A stretch of 64,000 nucleotides of DNA from Rossellomorea aquimaris (lineage in GTDB: Bacteria > Bacillota > Bacilli > Bacillales > Bacillaceae_B), in assembly GCF_020171925.1 (NCBI RefSeq), contig NZ_JAIVAR010000001.1, positions 558,001 to 622,000 of the forward strand, read 5' to 3'. A program made the translations under genes and the position numbers. Positions within the stretch are counted from its first letter, which is position 1, and the number at the start of each line of letters is the position of its first letter. A model generated the notes under the pieces. That model saw only the letters and a program-made list of their open reading frames with translations, did not search any database and was not told where the DNA came from. Positions 52,914 to 62,736 of this stretch are shown piece by piece.

Positions 52914-54482
52914 TTCTTCATTATGGACGATTGCATCCGTGATTGCGTCATACTGCTTCTCAGCCAGTGAACTCGAGATGATCTCTTCTTTCTCAAGCTT
53001 TGCAATGGCATCATATTCTGCGTATAAGGCATGTTTTCTAAGCGTTGACAGTTGATCTTTTTTCAGCTCGGGATATGTTTCGTAAAGTTCATTCAGCTGT
53101 GCTTTGATCATATCAATCCGTTTCTTGTACATATCCATCATTTCTTCGGAAACCGGATCGGTAATATAAAGCTTCTGTTTGACTCTGTGGATTTCCGAGA
53201 TGGCCGTTTGATAGCGATGGACATGTGAAAGCAGTTCCTGGAACTCCTGATGTTCCCCTCCCTTTGCCTTTACGCCAAGTAATGAAATCAAAGGCTTGAT
53301 GGTCAATCCCTGGACGACCAAGCTGAATAACACAACGCTGAATCCGAGGATTAGTACATCCTCCCTTGCTGGGAAGTCCCTTGGTAGGCTTAGTACGAGC
53401 GCCACTGATAATGACCCTTTCAACCCTCCCCAGTTCAGGATATGCTTCCATTTGTGCGGGAAATTGTTGATCAAGGATAAGCTTGTGTAAACGGCAATGC
53501 TCCGGGCGACCAGGACAATCGGGATGGCTGCAAAAATCAACGGCCATTTATCGATGAGGTCGATCCTGGTGATTTCAAGTCCGACCATGAGGAAGACGAG
53601 TGAATTAGCGAGTAATGCCGCTACATCCCAAAAGCTGTTGATGTTCAGCTTCGTCGTTGGGCTCATCCCGATCTTTCCGCCATAATTGCCAAATATGAGT
53701 GCGGCGATGACCACCGCGATTACCCCTGATGCATGGACGCTTTCGGCAAGCAGGAATGACCCATAAAATAATATGATACTGAATATGATTTCAAGTGGAT
53801 AATCATCAAAATACTTTGTAAGAATGGAGAACGCATAACCGAGGCCACCTCCGATGATGACGCCAAGCGAAACGACACGGATGAACTCCCAAAGCCCACT
53901 TCCGAGCCCGGCCCAGCCGGCATCGATGTAAGTCAATAAATAAAAGGCCGATATATTGAATAATACAACTGCCAATCCATCGTTGAATAAACTCTCGCCT
54001 TCGATTACGACTGCAAGTCTTTTCTTGACCCCGACACTCTTGAAAATCGACAAGACGCTAACAGGGTCCGTTGCACTCATCAGTGCACCAAATACAAAGG
54101 CAGCAGGAATCGGAAAATCAAAAAAGTAATAGGCAGAAAAACCGATGATTAAAAAGGATAAGAACGTTCCTCCGAAGGCTAATGCCAACACGGGTTCCTT
54201 GTTCGCCTGCAATTGTGAATATGGAAGTTTGAGGGCTGCTTCCCCCAAAAGTGCAGGTAGAAAAAGGGTGATGATGACGAAGTTGAATACTTCCCCTTCC
54301 GTGATGAAATCCTTTAGTGGTTCTAAGATCGGGATATTCAATAATCCGATCAATGCCCCGATGATGACAAGTGCAATCGGATAAGGCTGCTTCAATTTCT
54401 TTGCAAACGCAGTAATCCCTGCTGCGATCATCACTAACAGAAGACCAAGTTCGAATAGATAATGAAAATCAATTTCTTCCAT
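52908..54482 (-). CDS. CPA1-family Na+/H+ (cation/proton) antiporter
   Basis: 524 residues from ATG at 54482 after GGAGG. About 12 membrane helices to residue 400. The ion-binding regions are FGALMSATDPVSVLSIFKS, EGESLFNDGLAVVLFN and GLKGSLSVALVLSLP, as in NhaP/NHE-type transporters. A cytoplasmic helical tail of about 120 residues (HRVKQKLYITDPVSEEMMDMY) follows, often regulatory. It likely supports sodium or pH homeostasis. Confidence 0.93.
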   Translation of the reverse strand: MEEIDFHYLFELGLLLVMIAAGITAFAKKLKQPYPIALVIIGALIGLLNIPILEPLKDFITEGEVFNFVIITLFLPALLGEAALKLPYSQLQANKEPVLALAFGGTFLSFLIIGFSAYYFFDFPIPAAFVFGALMSATDPVSVLSIFKSVGVKKRLAVVIEGESLFNDGLAVVLFNISAFYLLTYIDAGWAGLGSGLWEFIRVVSLGVIIGGGLGYAFSILTKYFDDYPLEIIFSIILFYGSFLLAESVHASGVIAVVIAALIFGNYGGKIGMSPTTKLNINSFWDVAALLANSLVFLMVGLEITRIDLIDKWPLIFAAIPIVLVARSIAVYTSLSLINNFPHKWKHILNWGGLKGSLSVALVLSLPRDFPAREDVLILGFSVVLFSLVVQGLTIKPLISLLGVKAKGGEHQEFQELLSHVHRYQTAISEIHRVKQKLYITDPVSEEMMDMYKKRIDMIKAQLNELYETYPELKKDQLSTLRKHALYAEYDAIAKLEKEEIISSSLAEKQYDAITDAIVHNEEQ

Positions 54483-54600
54483 GACACAACCTCCAATTAA
54501 AACCATCTTTAGCTTATGATACCATTAATAACCTTAATCATGGTCCTTAAACCTTAACTTTTCCATCTGCTGAGATAATATGAGAGATTCACTCTATGAT

Positions 54601-54637
54601 AAACAACAAAGGCGATTCCCTGCTGGGGAATCGCCTT
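54601..54637 (-). terminator. Terminator of the yojN-yojO pair
   Basis: AAGGCGATTCCC / GGGAATCGCCTT stem followed by TGTTGTTT on the minus strand. Confidence 0.82.
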
Positions 54638-54646
54638 GACATTACA

Positions 54647-56569
54647 TCATATGCTTTTATATAGAAGCTTTCGAAGCAGAGGGAACAGTACATCCGGAAG
54701 TTCTTCAATGTCTGAAACGAGGATGCTGTAATTCCCATAGATATTCTGGATGGTATTCCGCTGCCCTTCATCGATGGGTCCATTCGATAGGAATACATTG
54801 ATGACCTCGATTCCTTGTTTCCTCGCATCGAGTACAGCTTCATGCGTATCAATAATTCCATTCTGATCATATTCCATCGCGGCAGGCTCTCCATCGGAAA
54901 AGACGAGCAAGAATTTTTGCTTTTCATTTCTTCTTAATATTCTTTCAGTCATCAGTCTGATCGCAAATCCATCACGGTTATCCTCTTCCGGTTCCAGCTG
55001 TAAGATTTCCGCTCCCGAAGAAGGCTTTAATGAGGTTGTGTAATCAAGTACAGGCTTTAAATAATTGGGCTGATAGGTTTTGGTTGCCTGGTTGGTGTCT
55101 TCCCAGAAACCAACGATTTCGTGGGGCACACGAACCGATTTCAATGATTCATGGAATAAGGCGATACCAAGTTTCGTTTGGTCCATTTTATCGAACATCG
55201 AACCAGAGCAATCAACCAATAGTGAAAACGCGGCGTCGATTTCAGATGAAGGGTTTTGTTTCTTATAAAATAATCTTGGATTATCATCCGTTATAAATCG
55301 AAGCAGCTTACTATTCAACCGGCCGAAATGAAGATCGGATCGAGGAAGGATCCGCTTATGCTCCAATGTTTTCTCGATCATTTTTTGAAGCTTCTTCTGC
55401 AAGGGGGCGATGGATGCTTTGTATACCCCATAAGTTTTCTGATCTTCGGCGCTCGGAACGGATGGAGACAAGAAGAACGCTTGTGCGTACTTATTATCCC
55501 TTCCATATTCATTTTCTCCGCCACCTGTCAACTCTTCATGTTCCCTTTCTGCAGCTTTTACGTTCTTATATTGTTCTCTCTCCGTTTCCTTTGCGGAACC
55601 TTGAACCATTGCGAGTGCCTGGTCCCCGTCTTCCCCTTCCCTTACGCCTTCGCCCATCAAGTCTGATTGTGAGCCTTGGTCGAGGTCGAATTGTAAAAAG
55701 GATTCTCCTTTGTCTTCCGTTTCCCGGTGCCAAGTTCTGAATTCTTCGTCCAATACTTCTTCATCACCGGTGCTTTCTTCTTCCAGGACATCCTGGTTTG
55801 CAAGCGGATCTTTCCGTTTGAGATCTTCAAAGGTCTCTTGGAGGTGATCCTCTTTTTCATAGACGGCTTCGGGAAGGTGAAAATATTCATTGAGCATATC
55901 TTTTTTTACAATTTCATCAACGACATCAATCATTTCCAAGCAAATTTTAATGACCGTAGTTGTTGAATCCGCTTCATAGAACTTTGTCAGCTGGGATTTG
56001 AGGAAAGGCATGGCCAAGTCGATTTCCTCATTGATCGAAGGAGCTTCTTCCAAAGGAGACTGCGCATTCAACAGAAGGAATAACGAATTGAAAAGTGAAT
56101 CGGTGAACACACTTTTTGTGAGATTCACTTTCAATTGTGCTTGGAAATATTGGCGGTAAAGATTCCTTCTTGTTGCAAAGGCATGCTTTGTCCCAGGTCT
56201 TCTTGATTTACAGATCTCCTCCAGTCGCAAATCTTCGCCCATCACAAACAACTGCTTTGAAAACTTCGGGATACCTGTCCTTTTTACCTTTTCAATATAG
56301 TTCAATACTGCTTCACGGTCTGTCTCTGACTGGTTTCCGATGGTTCGTAGGTATACATCACTTTTCAGTCCATTGATTTCGTCCGCCCGGTTCCGGTGAT
56401 CCCAGAAATGGCTGACATAGACTATTTGTTGTTTATAGTCTATATAGGAAAACGGACCATATTTCAATTCTACATCACCGTTCTTGGCAAGTGTCTTTGC
56501 CAGGTCCTCCATTTCCATGAATAAAAACGAATCGATGGTTTCATCGTTGAATTGTATGAACCTTTCCAT
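54647..56569 (-). CDS. yojO: VWA-domain protein, NorD/CobT-like (YojO)
   Basis: 640 residues from ATG at 56569. A long helical, acidic N-terminal part is followed by a C-terminal von Willebrand A domain (about 430-640) with the MIDAS motif SLLVDCSGSMFDKM, a later threonine region, and FLLVFSDGEPAAMEYD. Such proteins work with MoxR-type ATPases as metal-insertion or complex-assembly chaperones, for example NorD with NorQ. The ATPase gene lies 10 bases upstream. No nitric oxide reductase gene is in the window, so the client is unknown. Confidence 0.9.
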   Translation of the reverse strand: MERFIQFNDETIDSFLFMEMEDLAKTLAKNGDVELKYGPFSYIDYKQQIVYVSHFWDHRNRADEINGLKSDVYLRTIGNQSETDREAVLNYIEKVKRTGIPKFSKQLFVMGEDLRLEEICKSRRPGTKHAFATRRNLYRQYFQAQLKVNLTKSVFTDSLFNSLFLLLNAQSPLEEAPSINEEIDLAMPFLKSQLTKFYEADSTTTVIKICLEMIDVVDEIVKKDMLNEYFHLPEAVYEKEDHLQETFEDLKRKDPLANQDVLEEESTGDEEVLDEEFRTWHRETEDKGESFLQFDLDQGSQSDLMGEGVREGEDGDQALAMVQGSAKETEREQYKNVKAAEREHEELTGGGENEYGRDNKYAQAFFLSPSVPSAEDQKTYGVYKASIAPLQKKLQKMIEKTLEHKRILPRSDLHFGRLNSKLLRFITDDNPRLFYKKQNPSSEIDAAFSLLVDCSGSMFDKMDQTKLGIALFHESLKSVRVPHEIVGFWEDTNQATKTYQPNYLKPVLDYTTSLKPSSGAEILQLEPEEDNRDGFAIRLMTERILRRNEKQKFLLVFSDGEPAAMEYDQNGIIDTHEAVLDARKQGIEVINVFLSNGPIDEGQRNTIQNIYGNYSILVSDIEELPDVLFPLLRKLLYKSI

Positions 56570-56579
56570 TATCGATCCC

Positions 56580-57461
56580 TCACTCGAACAAGGTTTCCGC
56601 AATATTTTTTATGGCGGCCTTCTCACGTTCATCTTCGAGTTTATCGATGATGCCACGCTGGATCGCACGCTTCGCAGGCAGGTATACGGCAAGGTCGCAA
56701 GCATCCAATAGTGCACGGATGGAAGCAGCTTCTTCTGATACTTGTCCATTTCTTACCTGAATCATAAGATCGGATGACAAATGAACAAATGTATTTATCA
56801 ATTTGTCATCACTTAGTTTACTCTGCTGTTCAATGACAGATTTCAGGACCTCTCCTTCGATATAAGGAACATCCACAACGACGAATCTGTTTTTAAGTGC
56901 TTCGTTCAGTGGGACGGTGCCGACATATCCTTCATTGATTGCTGCGATGACACCAAAGGAAGGTGCGGCCTTGATCACTTCTCCCGTAAAGGGATTGGTG
57001 ATGCTTCTCCTGTAATCCAGTACTCCGTTCAGGATTGGCAGTGTTTCAGGTTTCGCCATATTGATTTCATCGATGTACAGAAGATGCCCCTTCTTCATCG
57101 CCTGGATTACAGGGCCTTCGATGAACTCGATTGAATTCTTGCCGTTTTTCTCCGAAATGGTCTTGTAGCCAAGTAATGCTTCCGCATCGAGGTCCACGGA
57201 GCAGTTGATGCTGTGCATCGGTTGTTTGAAGATTGAAGACAATGTATCGGATAATTTTGTCTTCCCAGCACCCGTAGGACCTTTTAGAAGAAGATTCTTA
57301 CCCAACGTCAATGCGATGAGGCTGTCTTCGATAATATGTTCGTCACTGGAAGAATACCCTCCCTCTCCAATCAAATCACGGTAGTCTGATTGGCTGAACG
57401 ATTCCTTTCTTTCATTGATTATTCCCATCACCGATTCCGGTATCAACTTTTCGTAATTCAT
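56580..57461 (-). CDS. yojN: MoxR-type AAA+ ATPase (NorQ/GvpN-like, YojN)
   Basis: 293 residues from ATG at 57461, chosen because GGAAAGG is then 9 bases upstream. AAA+ motifs: Walker [17 protein letters not shown], Walker [16 protein letters not shown], sensor 1 [12 protein letters not shown], then an arginine-rich lid ([13 protein letters not shown]). MoxR ATPases pair with VWA proteins to remodel or mature client enzymes. The gene lies directly upstream of yojO on the same strand. Confidence 0.92.
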   Translation of the reverse strand: MNYEKLIPESVMGIINERKESFSQSDYRDLIGEGGYSSSDEHIIEDSLIALTLGKNLLLKGPTGAGKTKLSDTLSSIFKQPMHSINCSVDLDAEALLGYKTISEKNGKNSIEFIEGPVIQAMKKGHLLYIDEINMAKPETLPILNGVLDYRRSITNPFTGEVIKAAPSFGVIAAINEGYVGTVPLNEALKNRFVVVDVPYIEGEVLKSVIEQQSKLSDDKLINTFVHLSSDLMIQVRNGQVSEEAASIRALLDACDLAVYLPAKRAIQRGIIDKLEDEREKAAIKNIAETLFE

Positions 57462-57522
57462 CCTAAGCATCCTTTCCATATCGTCTACTAGACACATCAT
57501 ACATGCAATAGCGCTTTCACTG

Positions 57523-57562
57523 CAAAAAAAAGCAGGTTTCCCCTCACGAAGAAACCAGCTTT
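57523..57562 (-). terminator. Terminator of the DUF6501-like gene
   Basis: AGCTGGTTTC / GAAACCTGCT stem (one mismatch) followed by a long T-run on the minus strand. Confidence 0.82.
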
Positions 57563-57572
57563 CTGTTCAAGA

Positions 57573-57779
57573 TTATTTAACTTCTTCAAAATACTCTTTG
57601 TAAAAACCGCCCATCTTGCCGCTTTCATCAATGACAAAATAATAATCTTCGGACTCATTCTTCACTTCGTATTCTTTCCCGATTTCCAGTACGTTCTCAA
57701 CCGTATATTTCTTTGCATCTGTATGTATGCATTTAACTCTCTTCACTGCTTCGTTTTCTGTCCAAGTGTGGTGTATCAT
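57573..57779 (-). CDS. Small DUF6501-like protein, 68 aa
   Basis: 68 residues, soluble, beta-rich. The order MIHHTWTENEAVKRVKCIHT, then VLEIGKEYEVKNESEDYYFV and GKMGGFYKEYFE, is what I recall for the DUF6501 family of Bacillus small proteins. Function is unknown. ATG follows AGGAGG, and a strong terminator follows. Confidence 0.72.
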   Translation of the reverse strand: MIHHTWTENEAVKRVKCIHTDAKKYTVENVLEIGKEYEVKNESEDYYFVIDESGKMGGFYKEYFEEVK

Positions 57780-57917
57780 CTTGATCCTCCTAGTACATGA
57801 ATATGTAATTAGTATATTCTTCAGTAGAGATTAGTTCAACAGCAAACTTCCTTATGAATGAATCTTTTCCTCATTGAATTCGTATAGTAGTTAAAATCGT
57901 GGAAGGATGATGCTCTC

Positions 57918-58124
57918 ATGAAACAAGAAAAAGGTTGTATCAAGTGTGGCAGTATGGATGCAGGGACGAAGGAAATAGCGGCAACCGGAACGGGTCTATC
58001 GAAGTTGTTGGATGTACAGCATAATCGCTTTACGGTCGTTTACTGCAAAAATTGCGGATACTGTGAATTGTACAATAAAAAAGGATCGGCTGCTTCAAAC
58101 ATCATTGACCTATTTCTGGGGTGA
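57918..58124 (+). CDS. Small zinc-ribbon protein (DUF2082/zinc_ribbon type)
   Basis: 68 residues. Two CxxC knuckles, CIKCG near the start and CKNCGYCE at about residue 44, form a zinc ribbon. The spacer AATGTGLSKLLDVQHNRF and C-terminal AASNIIDLFLG match small nucleic-acid-binding-like zinc ribbon proteins (PF09855 type). Function is unknown. ATG follows GGAAGG with long spacing. Confidence 0.78.
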   Translation: MKQEKGCIKCGSMDAGTKEIAATGTGLSKLLDVQHNRFTVVYCKNCGYCELYNKKGSAASNIIDLFLG

Positions 58125-58225
58125 TATACTTTTTCATTCATGTACTCCTTCAACAAGGGATGTCTATCATTCCATCCCCTCACATGGTATATTATAGGAG
58201 AAACCAACTTGAAAGGCGTAAGGTA

Positions 58226-58564
58226 ATGAAGAAAGGTATCAGATTCGTCCTATTGTTCTCAATTGTATTGGTTACCTATTATATGACCACTCATCGCCCA
58301 TCGGAAGAGCAGTTCTACACTTGGCTGGATGAAGAATATAAAATAGACTGCACCGAGGGGGTTTCGTGTATCAGGAAAAAGGATGAAGATTCAGCAGAAA
58401 TCCTGATTGAAACCGGATCGAATATTAAGAAAGAGTATTTGTTATTCAATACCGTGGGAAAAATATTCGAAGATCAGAATGGGGATAGAACCACGATTAA
58501 AGCAATAGGGGTATTAGGGAAATATTTCACCATCGTGGAAGATGGAACCTCCACAAACAGTTAA
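58226..58564 (+). CDS. Hypothetical signal-anchored protein, 112 aa
   Basis: 112 residues from ATG at 58226 with TAAGG upstream; longer in-frame starts have no site. A basic start and a hydrophobic segment (about 5-19, IRFVLLFSIVLVTYYM) suggest a signal peptide or anchor. The rest is soluble and acidic, with two cysteines (KIDCTEGVSCIRK) that could form a disulfide outside. It resembles small uncharacterised Bacillus secreted proteins; no family was recognised. Confidence 0.62.
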   Translation: MKKGIRFVLLFSIVLVTYYMTTHRPSEEQFYTWLDEEYKIDCTEGVSCIRKKDEDSAEILIETGSNIKKEYLLFNTVGKIFEDQNGDRTTIKAIGVLGKYFTIVEDGTSTNS

Positions 58565-58599
58565 ACCGATTTAACGATAACGTTAGATCGGTTTTTATT
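58564..58599. terminator. Terminator between the 112-aa gene and the DedA gene
   Basis: AACCGAT...ATCGGTT stem with inner AACG/CGTT pairing, then TTTTATTTT on the plus strand. Confidence 0.75.
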
Positions 58600-59221
58600 T
58601 TCGATATCTCAGTTTTTTTCTTTTCATGATAGGAGCCTTTTTCTTCACAATAAAGATCACATAGTAGACCAATGAACACGAAAAGATAAAAATGGCAAAC
58701 AAACCGGCCTTGGAGCTGATTTCATAGACAATACTTTGAAAACTTTTCGGAAAGTATCTTCCGATCTGGAAATATACCAGGGCCCATACCCCTGCTGAAG
58801 GTGTGGCATAGATAATGAACCGGACAAATGTGATGTCCTTTCCAGTCCCTGCGATATATGGCATGACCAATCGGACACCAGGGATGAAATAGCTGATGGA
58901 GATGGCGAATAATCCATACCTTTCCATCCACTCCCTACTCTTCTTGATCAGGCCTTCTTTCCGTCTGCCCTTGAACAAACGCTGTAAAAGCCTCGTACCG
59001 AAACGTTTTCCTAAAAGGAACCCGAAAGCACCGTAGCTTATAAGCCCGCTGTACATGAAAAGAAACGAGGTGGTTGGATCGAAATTCCTCCACTCAGAAA
59101 GGTATCCGGCAAAAGCAGCAGCCATTTCATTCGGAATGGGCAAGCCTATGAAAACGATCCAGCTAAAAAGAAACATAGCCACATAACCAAATTGATCGAC
59201 TAACTGAAGTAAATAATCCAT
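58595..59221 (-). CDS. DedA-family membrane protein
   Basis: 208 residues with about five membrane helices. DedA/SNARE-associated features: FIGLPIPNEMAAAFAGYLS, GLISYGAFGFLLGKRFG, and SYFIPGVRLVMPYIAG, which corresponds to the conserved F-x-R-x-x-P region. DedA proteins act in phospholipid or undecaprenyl-phosphate transport and envelope integrity. ATG follows CGGGGTG. A basic tail ends KRKKLRYRK. Confidence 0.9.
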   Translation of the reverse strand: MDYLLQLVDQFGYVAMFLFSWIVFIGLPIPNEMAAAFAGYLSEWRNFDPTTSFLFMYSGLISYGAFGFLLGKRFGTRLLQRLFKGRRKEGLIKKSREWMERYGLFAISISYFIPGVRLVMPYIAGTGKDITFVRFIIYATPSAGVWALVYFQIGRYFPKSFQSIVYEISSKAGLFAIFIFSCSLVYYVIFIVKKKAPIMKRKKLRYRK

Positions 59222-59321
59222 AGGACACCCCGTTTCACCAAATAAGACTTTTATCCAACATTATATTCATTACCCTCTATCGATTTGAAGAAAACAATCC
59301 ATTTTTATTGCAATGAATGGG

Positions 59322-60206
59322 TCATTGAATGATGGGATCGTCCATAAGTCCTTTCACTTGGTCTTCAGTCATGCCGAGGTCTAGCAGCTGCTTCTGTAGT
59401 TTATCGTGGTACTCCCTGCTGACATGGGGCATACTCCCCCTTAAGATTTCGCGGGCATAATGGTCAGGGGGAAGAACTTCATGGAACTTCGTTTTTACGA
59501 TGAACGTCAGTACGTCATTGTATCGTTTCCCTTTGATGACTACATCGATAAATGCTGCCCTGTACCAGCCGGGAACCACACCTTCCCTCTTGAATAGATA
59601 TTCAACCGCTTCCTGGGGCACATCATATACGACGCCTTCCATCGATCCTCCATCTTCAATGATATCCCCTCTGCCGCCATCTTCAACCTTAAATAAATAT
59701 TTCATCGTATACCCTTTCAAAAATCCTGCACCTAGGCATTTTTTGAAGTGATGGTCGACCTTTGCCAGTTTGAAGCGGGCATCGTCCATACAGGAACCAT
59801 ATGCAAAATATAATATCCGCTCGGGCTTGGTTTCGATGAATTGATGAACCTTCCAATCCCCTGAATGAATTACTGTCTTAAACATCTTATTTACAAGCCC
59901 AAAATAGACATATGCTTCTGTCTGACCTTGGTCGGTTTCGACTCGTTGAATTTGCCGGTGATATAGATTATCTTCCCTGCCTTCAATAAAGTCCTCGATG
60001 TCATCCAATTTATGTAGAATCCCATCGTTTATCTTATATATTTCGCCATAGACGAATCCGTCCCCTTCTTTAAGGGCTGGATAACCTGCACCGGTATCAA
60101 ATAGCTCCCCTTTGACCCACGCCTGTTCATGTAGAAGTTCAGCGCCCTCCAGGAGGTAATGATTGCTCTCATGCCTTCTTAGCGTGCCATATACAAATAC
60201 GTTCAC
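59322..60206 (-). CDS. ykqA: Two-domain gamma-glutamylcyclotransferase-like protein (YkqA)
   Basis: 294 residues from GTG at 60206. The N-terminal half (1-118) is an AIG2/GGCT domain with VFVYGTLRRHESNHYLL and FDTGAGYPALKEG. The second half (about 130-260) starts again with ILYFAYGSCMDDARF, the hallmark of GGCT domains, and has GVVYDVPQEAVEYLFKREGV. It matches the layout of B. subtilis YkqA. Such enzymes cyclise gamma-glutamyl amino acids or amines to 5-oxoproline. A short helical tail ends the protein. Confidence 0.88.
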   Translation of the reverse strand: MNVFVYGTLRRHESNHYLLEGAELLHEQAWVKGELFDTGAGYPALKEGDGFVYGEIYKINDGILHKLDDIEDFIEGREDNLYHRQIQRVETDQGQTEAYVYFGLVNKMFKTVIHSGDWKVHQFIETKPERILYFAYGSCMDDARFKLAKVDHHFKKCLGAGFLKGYTMKYLFKVEDGGRGDIIEDGGSMEGVVYDVPQEAVEYLFKREGVVPGWYRAAFIDVVIKGKRYNDVLTFIVKTKFHEVLPPDHYAREILRGSMPHVSREYHDKLQKQLLDLGMTEDQVKGLMDDPIIQ

Positions 60207-60317
60207 TTTACCTCTCCTAACCTGTTAACGTTTTATAAGAACCATTTTATCAGAATCTTTTTGAAGTTTCAGCGGAATGTTGGTCTTGTTTTTGACCGTT
60301 GTGAGACAAGTAGTGAA

Positions 60318-60360
60318 ACAAAACGAAAACACCGTATTAGAACGGTGTTTTCGTTTTGGT
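60318..60360 (-). terminator. Terminator of the acyl-CoA ligase gene
   Basis: AAAACGAAAACACCGT / ACGGTGTTTTCGTTTT stem, symmetrical enough to work in both directions. Confidence 0.8.
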
Positions 60361-60432
60361 GAATGTACTCTTCACATATCTCTCATTTAAAAAGTCTATC
60401 CAGGTATGTTTAGAATGCGCTTACAAATCGGA

Positions 60433-62076
60433 TCACAAGTTTGTTGCGATCACCTGTTGAGCTTGTTCTTTCAGTCTGAACTTCTGGATCTTGCCAGATG
60501 CCGTCATCGGATAAGCATCCGTAAACTCGATATACCTCGGGATCTTATGCCTGGAAATCTTCCCGTTACAATATTCTTTTATTTCTTCTGGCGTTGCCGT
60601 TTGTCCATCTTTCAGAATGATCCATGCCATTACTTCCTCTCCGAATGTCTCATCGGGTATACCTATGATTTGAACGTCCAATACTTTAGGGTGAGAATAT
60701 AGGAATTCTTCAATTTCTCGAGGGTAAATGTTTTCACCACCCCTTATGATCATGTCTTTCAATCTCCCCGTGATCCTGCAATAGCCGTGTTCATCCATGA
60801 CAGCCAGGTCTCCGGTATGCAGCCATTCTTCACTGTCAATCGCAGCCTTTGTTGCTTCCTCGTTCTTATAGTATCCTTTCATCACATGATATCCGCGAGT
60901 GCAAAGCTCCCCTTGTGTACCTGCAGGCACCTCGTGATCTGTTCCCGGTTCGACGATCTTTACCTCTACATGTGGAAGTGCTCTACCGACAGTCTCGACT
61001 TTCAATTCGATCGGGTCATGAGTGCGCGTCTGGGTGATGACAGGTGAGGATTCCGTCTGCCCATAGGCTATTGTAATCTCTTCAGCTCCCATTCTATTCA
61101 TTACATCTTTCATGACTTCGATTGGACAATTGCTGCCTGCCATGATCCCTGTCCTAAGGCTGGATAGGTTGTAAGTATCAAAATCCGGTAAATTCAATTC
61201 GCCGATGAACATAGTCGGTACTCCATGCAAGGCAGTACATTTTTCATTTTGCACAGTCTCTAACACTTTTTCAGGACTGAATTCCTGAACTGGTACCATC
61301 ACTGCTCCCACTGACACACAGGCAAGTGTGCCCATCACACAACCAAAGCAGTGGAAGAATGGAACCGGGATGCACAATCGGTCATCTTGTGATAGCCTCA
61401 TACAAGAAGCTACGTTATAAGCGTTGTTGACGATGTTCGCATGCGTCAACATGACACCCTTAGGGAACCCGGTCGTCCCCGATGTATATTGCATATTGAT
61501 GACTTCATCGGGTGATAGGTCGTTGAGTCTTTCATCAAGGAGCTCATCCCCTATCTCACCCCCGAGCGTCATGACATCATCCCATTTAAATGTCCCCGGG
61601 AATTGCTTGTCCCCCATTACAATGACATTCTTTAATTTAGGCAGCTTTTCGCTATGTAAATGACCAGGTTCGGAGTCTGCTAGTTCAGGACAGATTTCGT
61701 AGAGCATATCGATGTAAGAAGCCCCTCTATATTCCTCCATCAGTATGATGGTTGTACTGTCGGACTGCCTCAGCAGATACTCAAGCTCAGCCGTACGGTA
61801 ATTGGTATTGACTGTAACCAGTACAGCCCCCATTTTCCCTGTTGAAAATTGGCTGAGGATCCATTCAGGCGTATTAGAAGCCCAAATCGCAATATGTTCG
61901 CCTTTTTCCACTCCTAGCTTCATCAATCCCTTTGCTGCTTGTCTGGCTTTTTGATTCAACTCATCATAGGTCCACCTCAGTCCCCTGTCAGCATAAACGA
62001 CAGCTTCATGATCTGGCTGTATCCTGGCCTTTTCCTCAAGCAATTCCCCAATCGTCGTTTCTAAAATATCCGTCAA
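60433..62076 (-). CDS. yngI: Acyl-CoA synthetase (AMP-forming), YngI-like
   Basis: 547 residues from TTG at 62076, 8 bases from AAAGGGGG. Adenylate-forming motifs: YTSGTTGFPKGVMLTH (P-loop), AYGQTESSPV, GDLAVMDEHGYCRITGRLKD, RGGENIYPREIEE, and the C-terminal lysine in TASGKIQKFRL. Overall it reads like B. subtilis YngI. It activates medium- or long-chain fatty acids with ATP and CoA for degradation or remodelling. In other Bacillus it sits in a leucine-degradation operon; here it is alone. Confidence 0.93.
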   Translation of the reverse strand: MTDILETTIGELLEEKARIQPDHEAVVYADRGLRWTYDELNQKARQAAKGLMKLGVEKGEHIAIWASNTPEWILSQFSTGKMGAVLVTVNTNYRTAELEYLLRQSDSTTIILMEEYRGASYIDMLYEICPELADSEPGHLHSEKLPKLKNVIVMGDKQFPGTFKWDDVMTLGGEIGDELLDERLNDLSPDEVINMQYTSGTTGFPKGVMLTHANIVNNAYNVASCMRLSQDDRLCIPVPFFHCFGCVMGTLACVSVGAVMVPVQEFSPEKVLETVQNEKCTALHGVPTMFIGELNLPDFDTYNLSSLRTGIMAGSNCPIEVMKDVMNRMGAEEITIAYGQTESSPVITQTRTHDPIELKVETVGRALPHVEVKIVEPGTDHEVPAGTQGELCTRGYHVMKGYYKNEEATKAAIDSEEWLHTGDLAVMDEHGYCRITGRLKDMIIRGGENIYPREIEEFLYSHPKVLDVQIIGIPDETFGEEVMAWIILKDGQTATPEEIKEYCNGKISRHKIPRYIEFTDAYPMTASGKIQKFRLKEQAQQVIATNL

Positions 62077-62387
62077 ATCCACATCCCCCTTTGAATAACT
62101 ACCCTGCAAATGCAGCAAAATTGTATTCTATGCGTGTATATTATCACAAAAGTTGAAATATTCAAACTAATATCATTTAAATTTATCAAATTGATAATAT
62201 AGGTTCTCTTTGTTAATGCTTTAATTTCAGGATTTAAGGGGTTGTGGTGCTTTGTGGATATTTTGAGCAATAACTCAAGCTGATTAACACGCAAAATGAT
62301 ATAGGTTGAATTATCCTTCATTTTTTAATAACGTTTGACTAAAAGTGAGGCATAGAATGCTGAAGACGCATTTTTGAAGTTGTTCCA

Positions 62388-62517
62388 GCTGTTGATTGGA
62401 GTGAAAGACGAAGACTCCTGCGGGAAGAGTAGCTTATGTGAGACCCCCAGGAACGCAGTGACGAGGAGGCTCACAGGCTACCCGCGGAAAGCGAAGTCTT
62501 TCACGGAAATCAACAGC
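62388..62517 (+). repeat. Palindromic intergenic repeat, copy 3
   Basis: Terminal arms GCTGTTGATT and AATCAACAGC, inner arms TGAAAGACGAAGACTCCTGC and CCGCGGAAAGCGAAGTCTTT, with ACGAGGAGGCTCACAGGC in the middle. It is the best preserved of the three copies. The remainder of the 62077-62736 gap is AT-rich with no other recognised feature. Confidence 0.85.
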
Positions 62518-62736
62518 GGTGTTTAACAGCCCAACTAAAAAGAATCCTTTTAAAAAAACACCAACCTATTATTATTGACAAAATCCCTAAAAAATAAACC
62601 TCATTCTACAAAATAAAAGAAAATCCAACTTTTGATGCAAATCGTAAAAAAACCCTTTTCAAATGGACCCTTTCTATGTAAAATAAATAGAAAATATAGA
62701 AAATTCTATATTTTAAACATTCCTAGGAGGTTGGTC

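Noticed and set aside
62632..62736. N-terminal extension of the Sda-like protein
   Set aside because: The upstream start lacks a ribosome site, while the internal ATG at 62737 has TAGGAGG and matches the family length.
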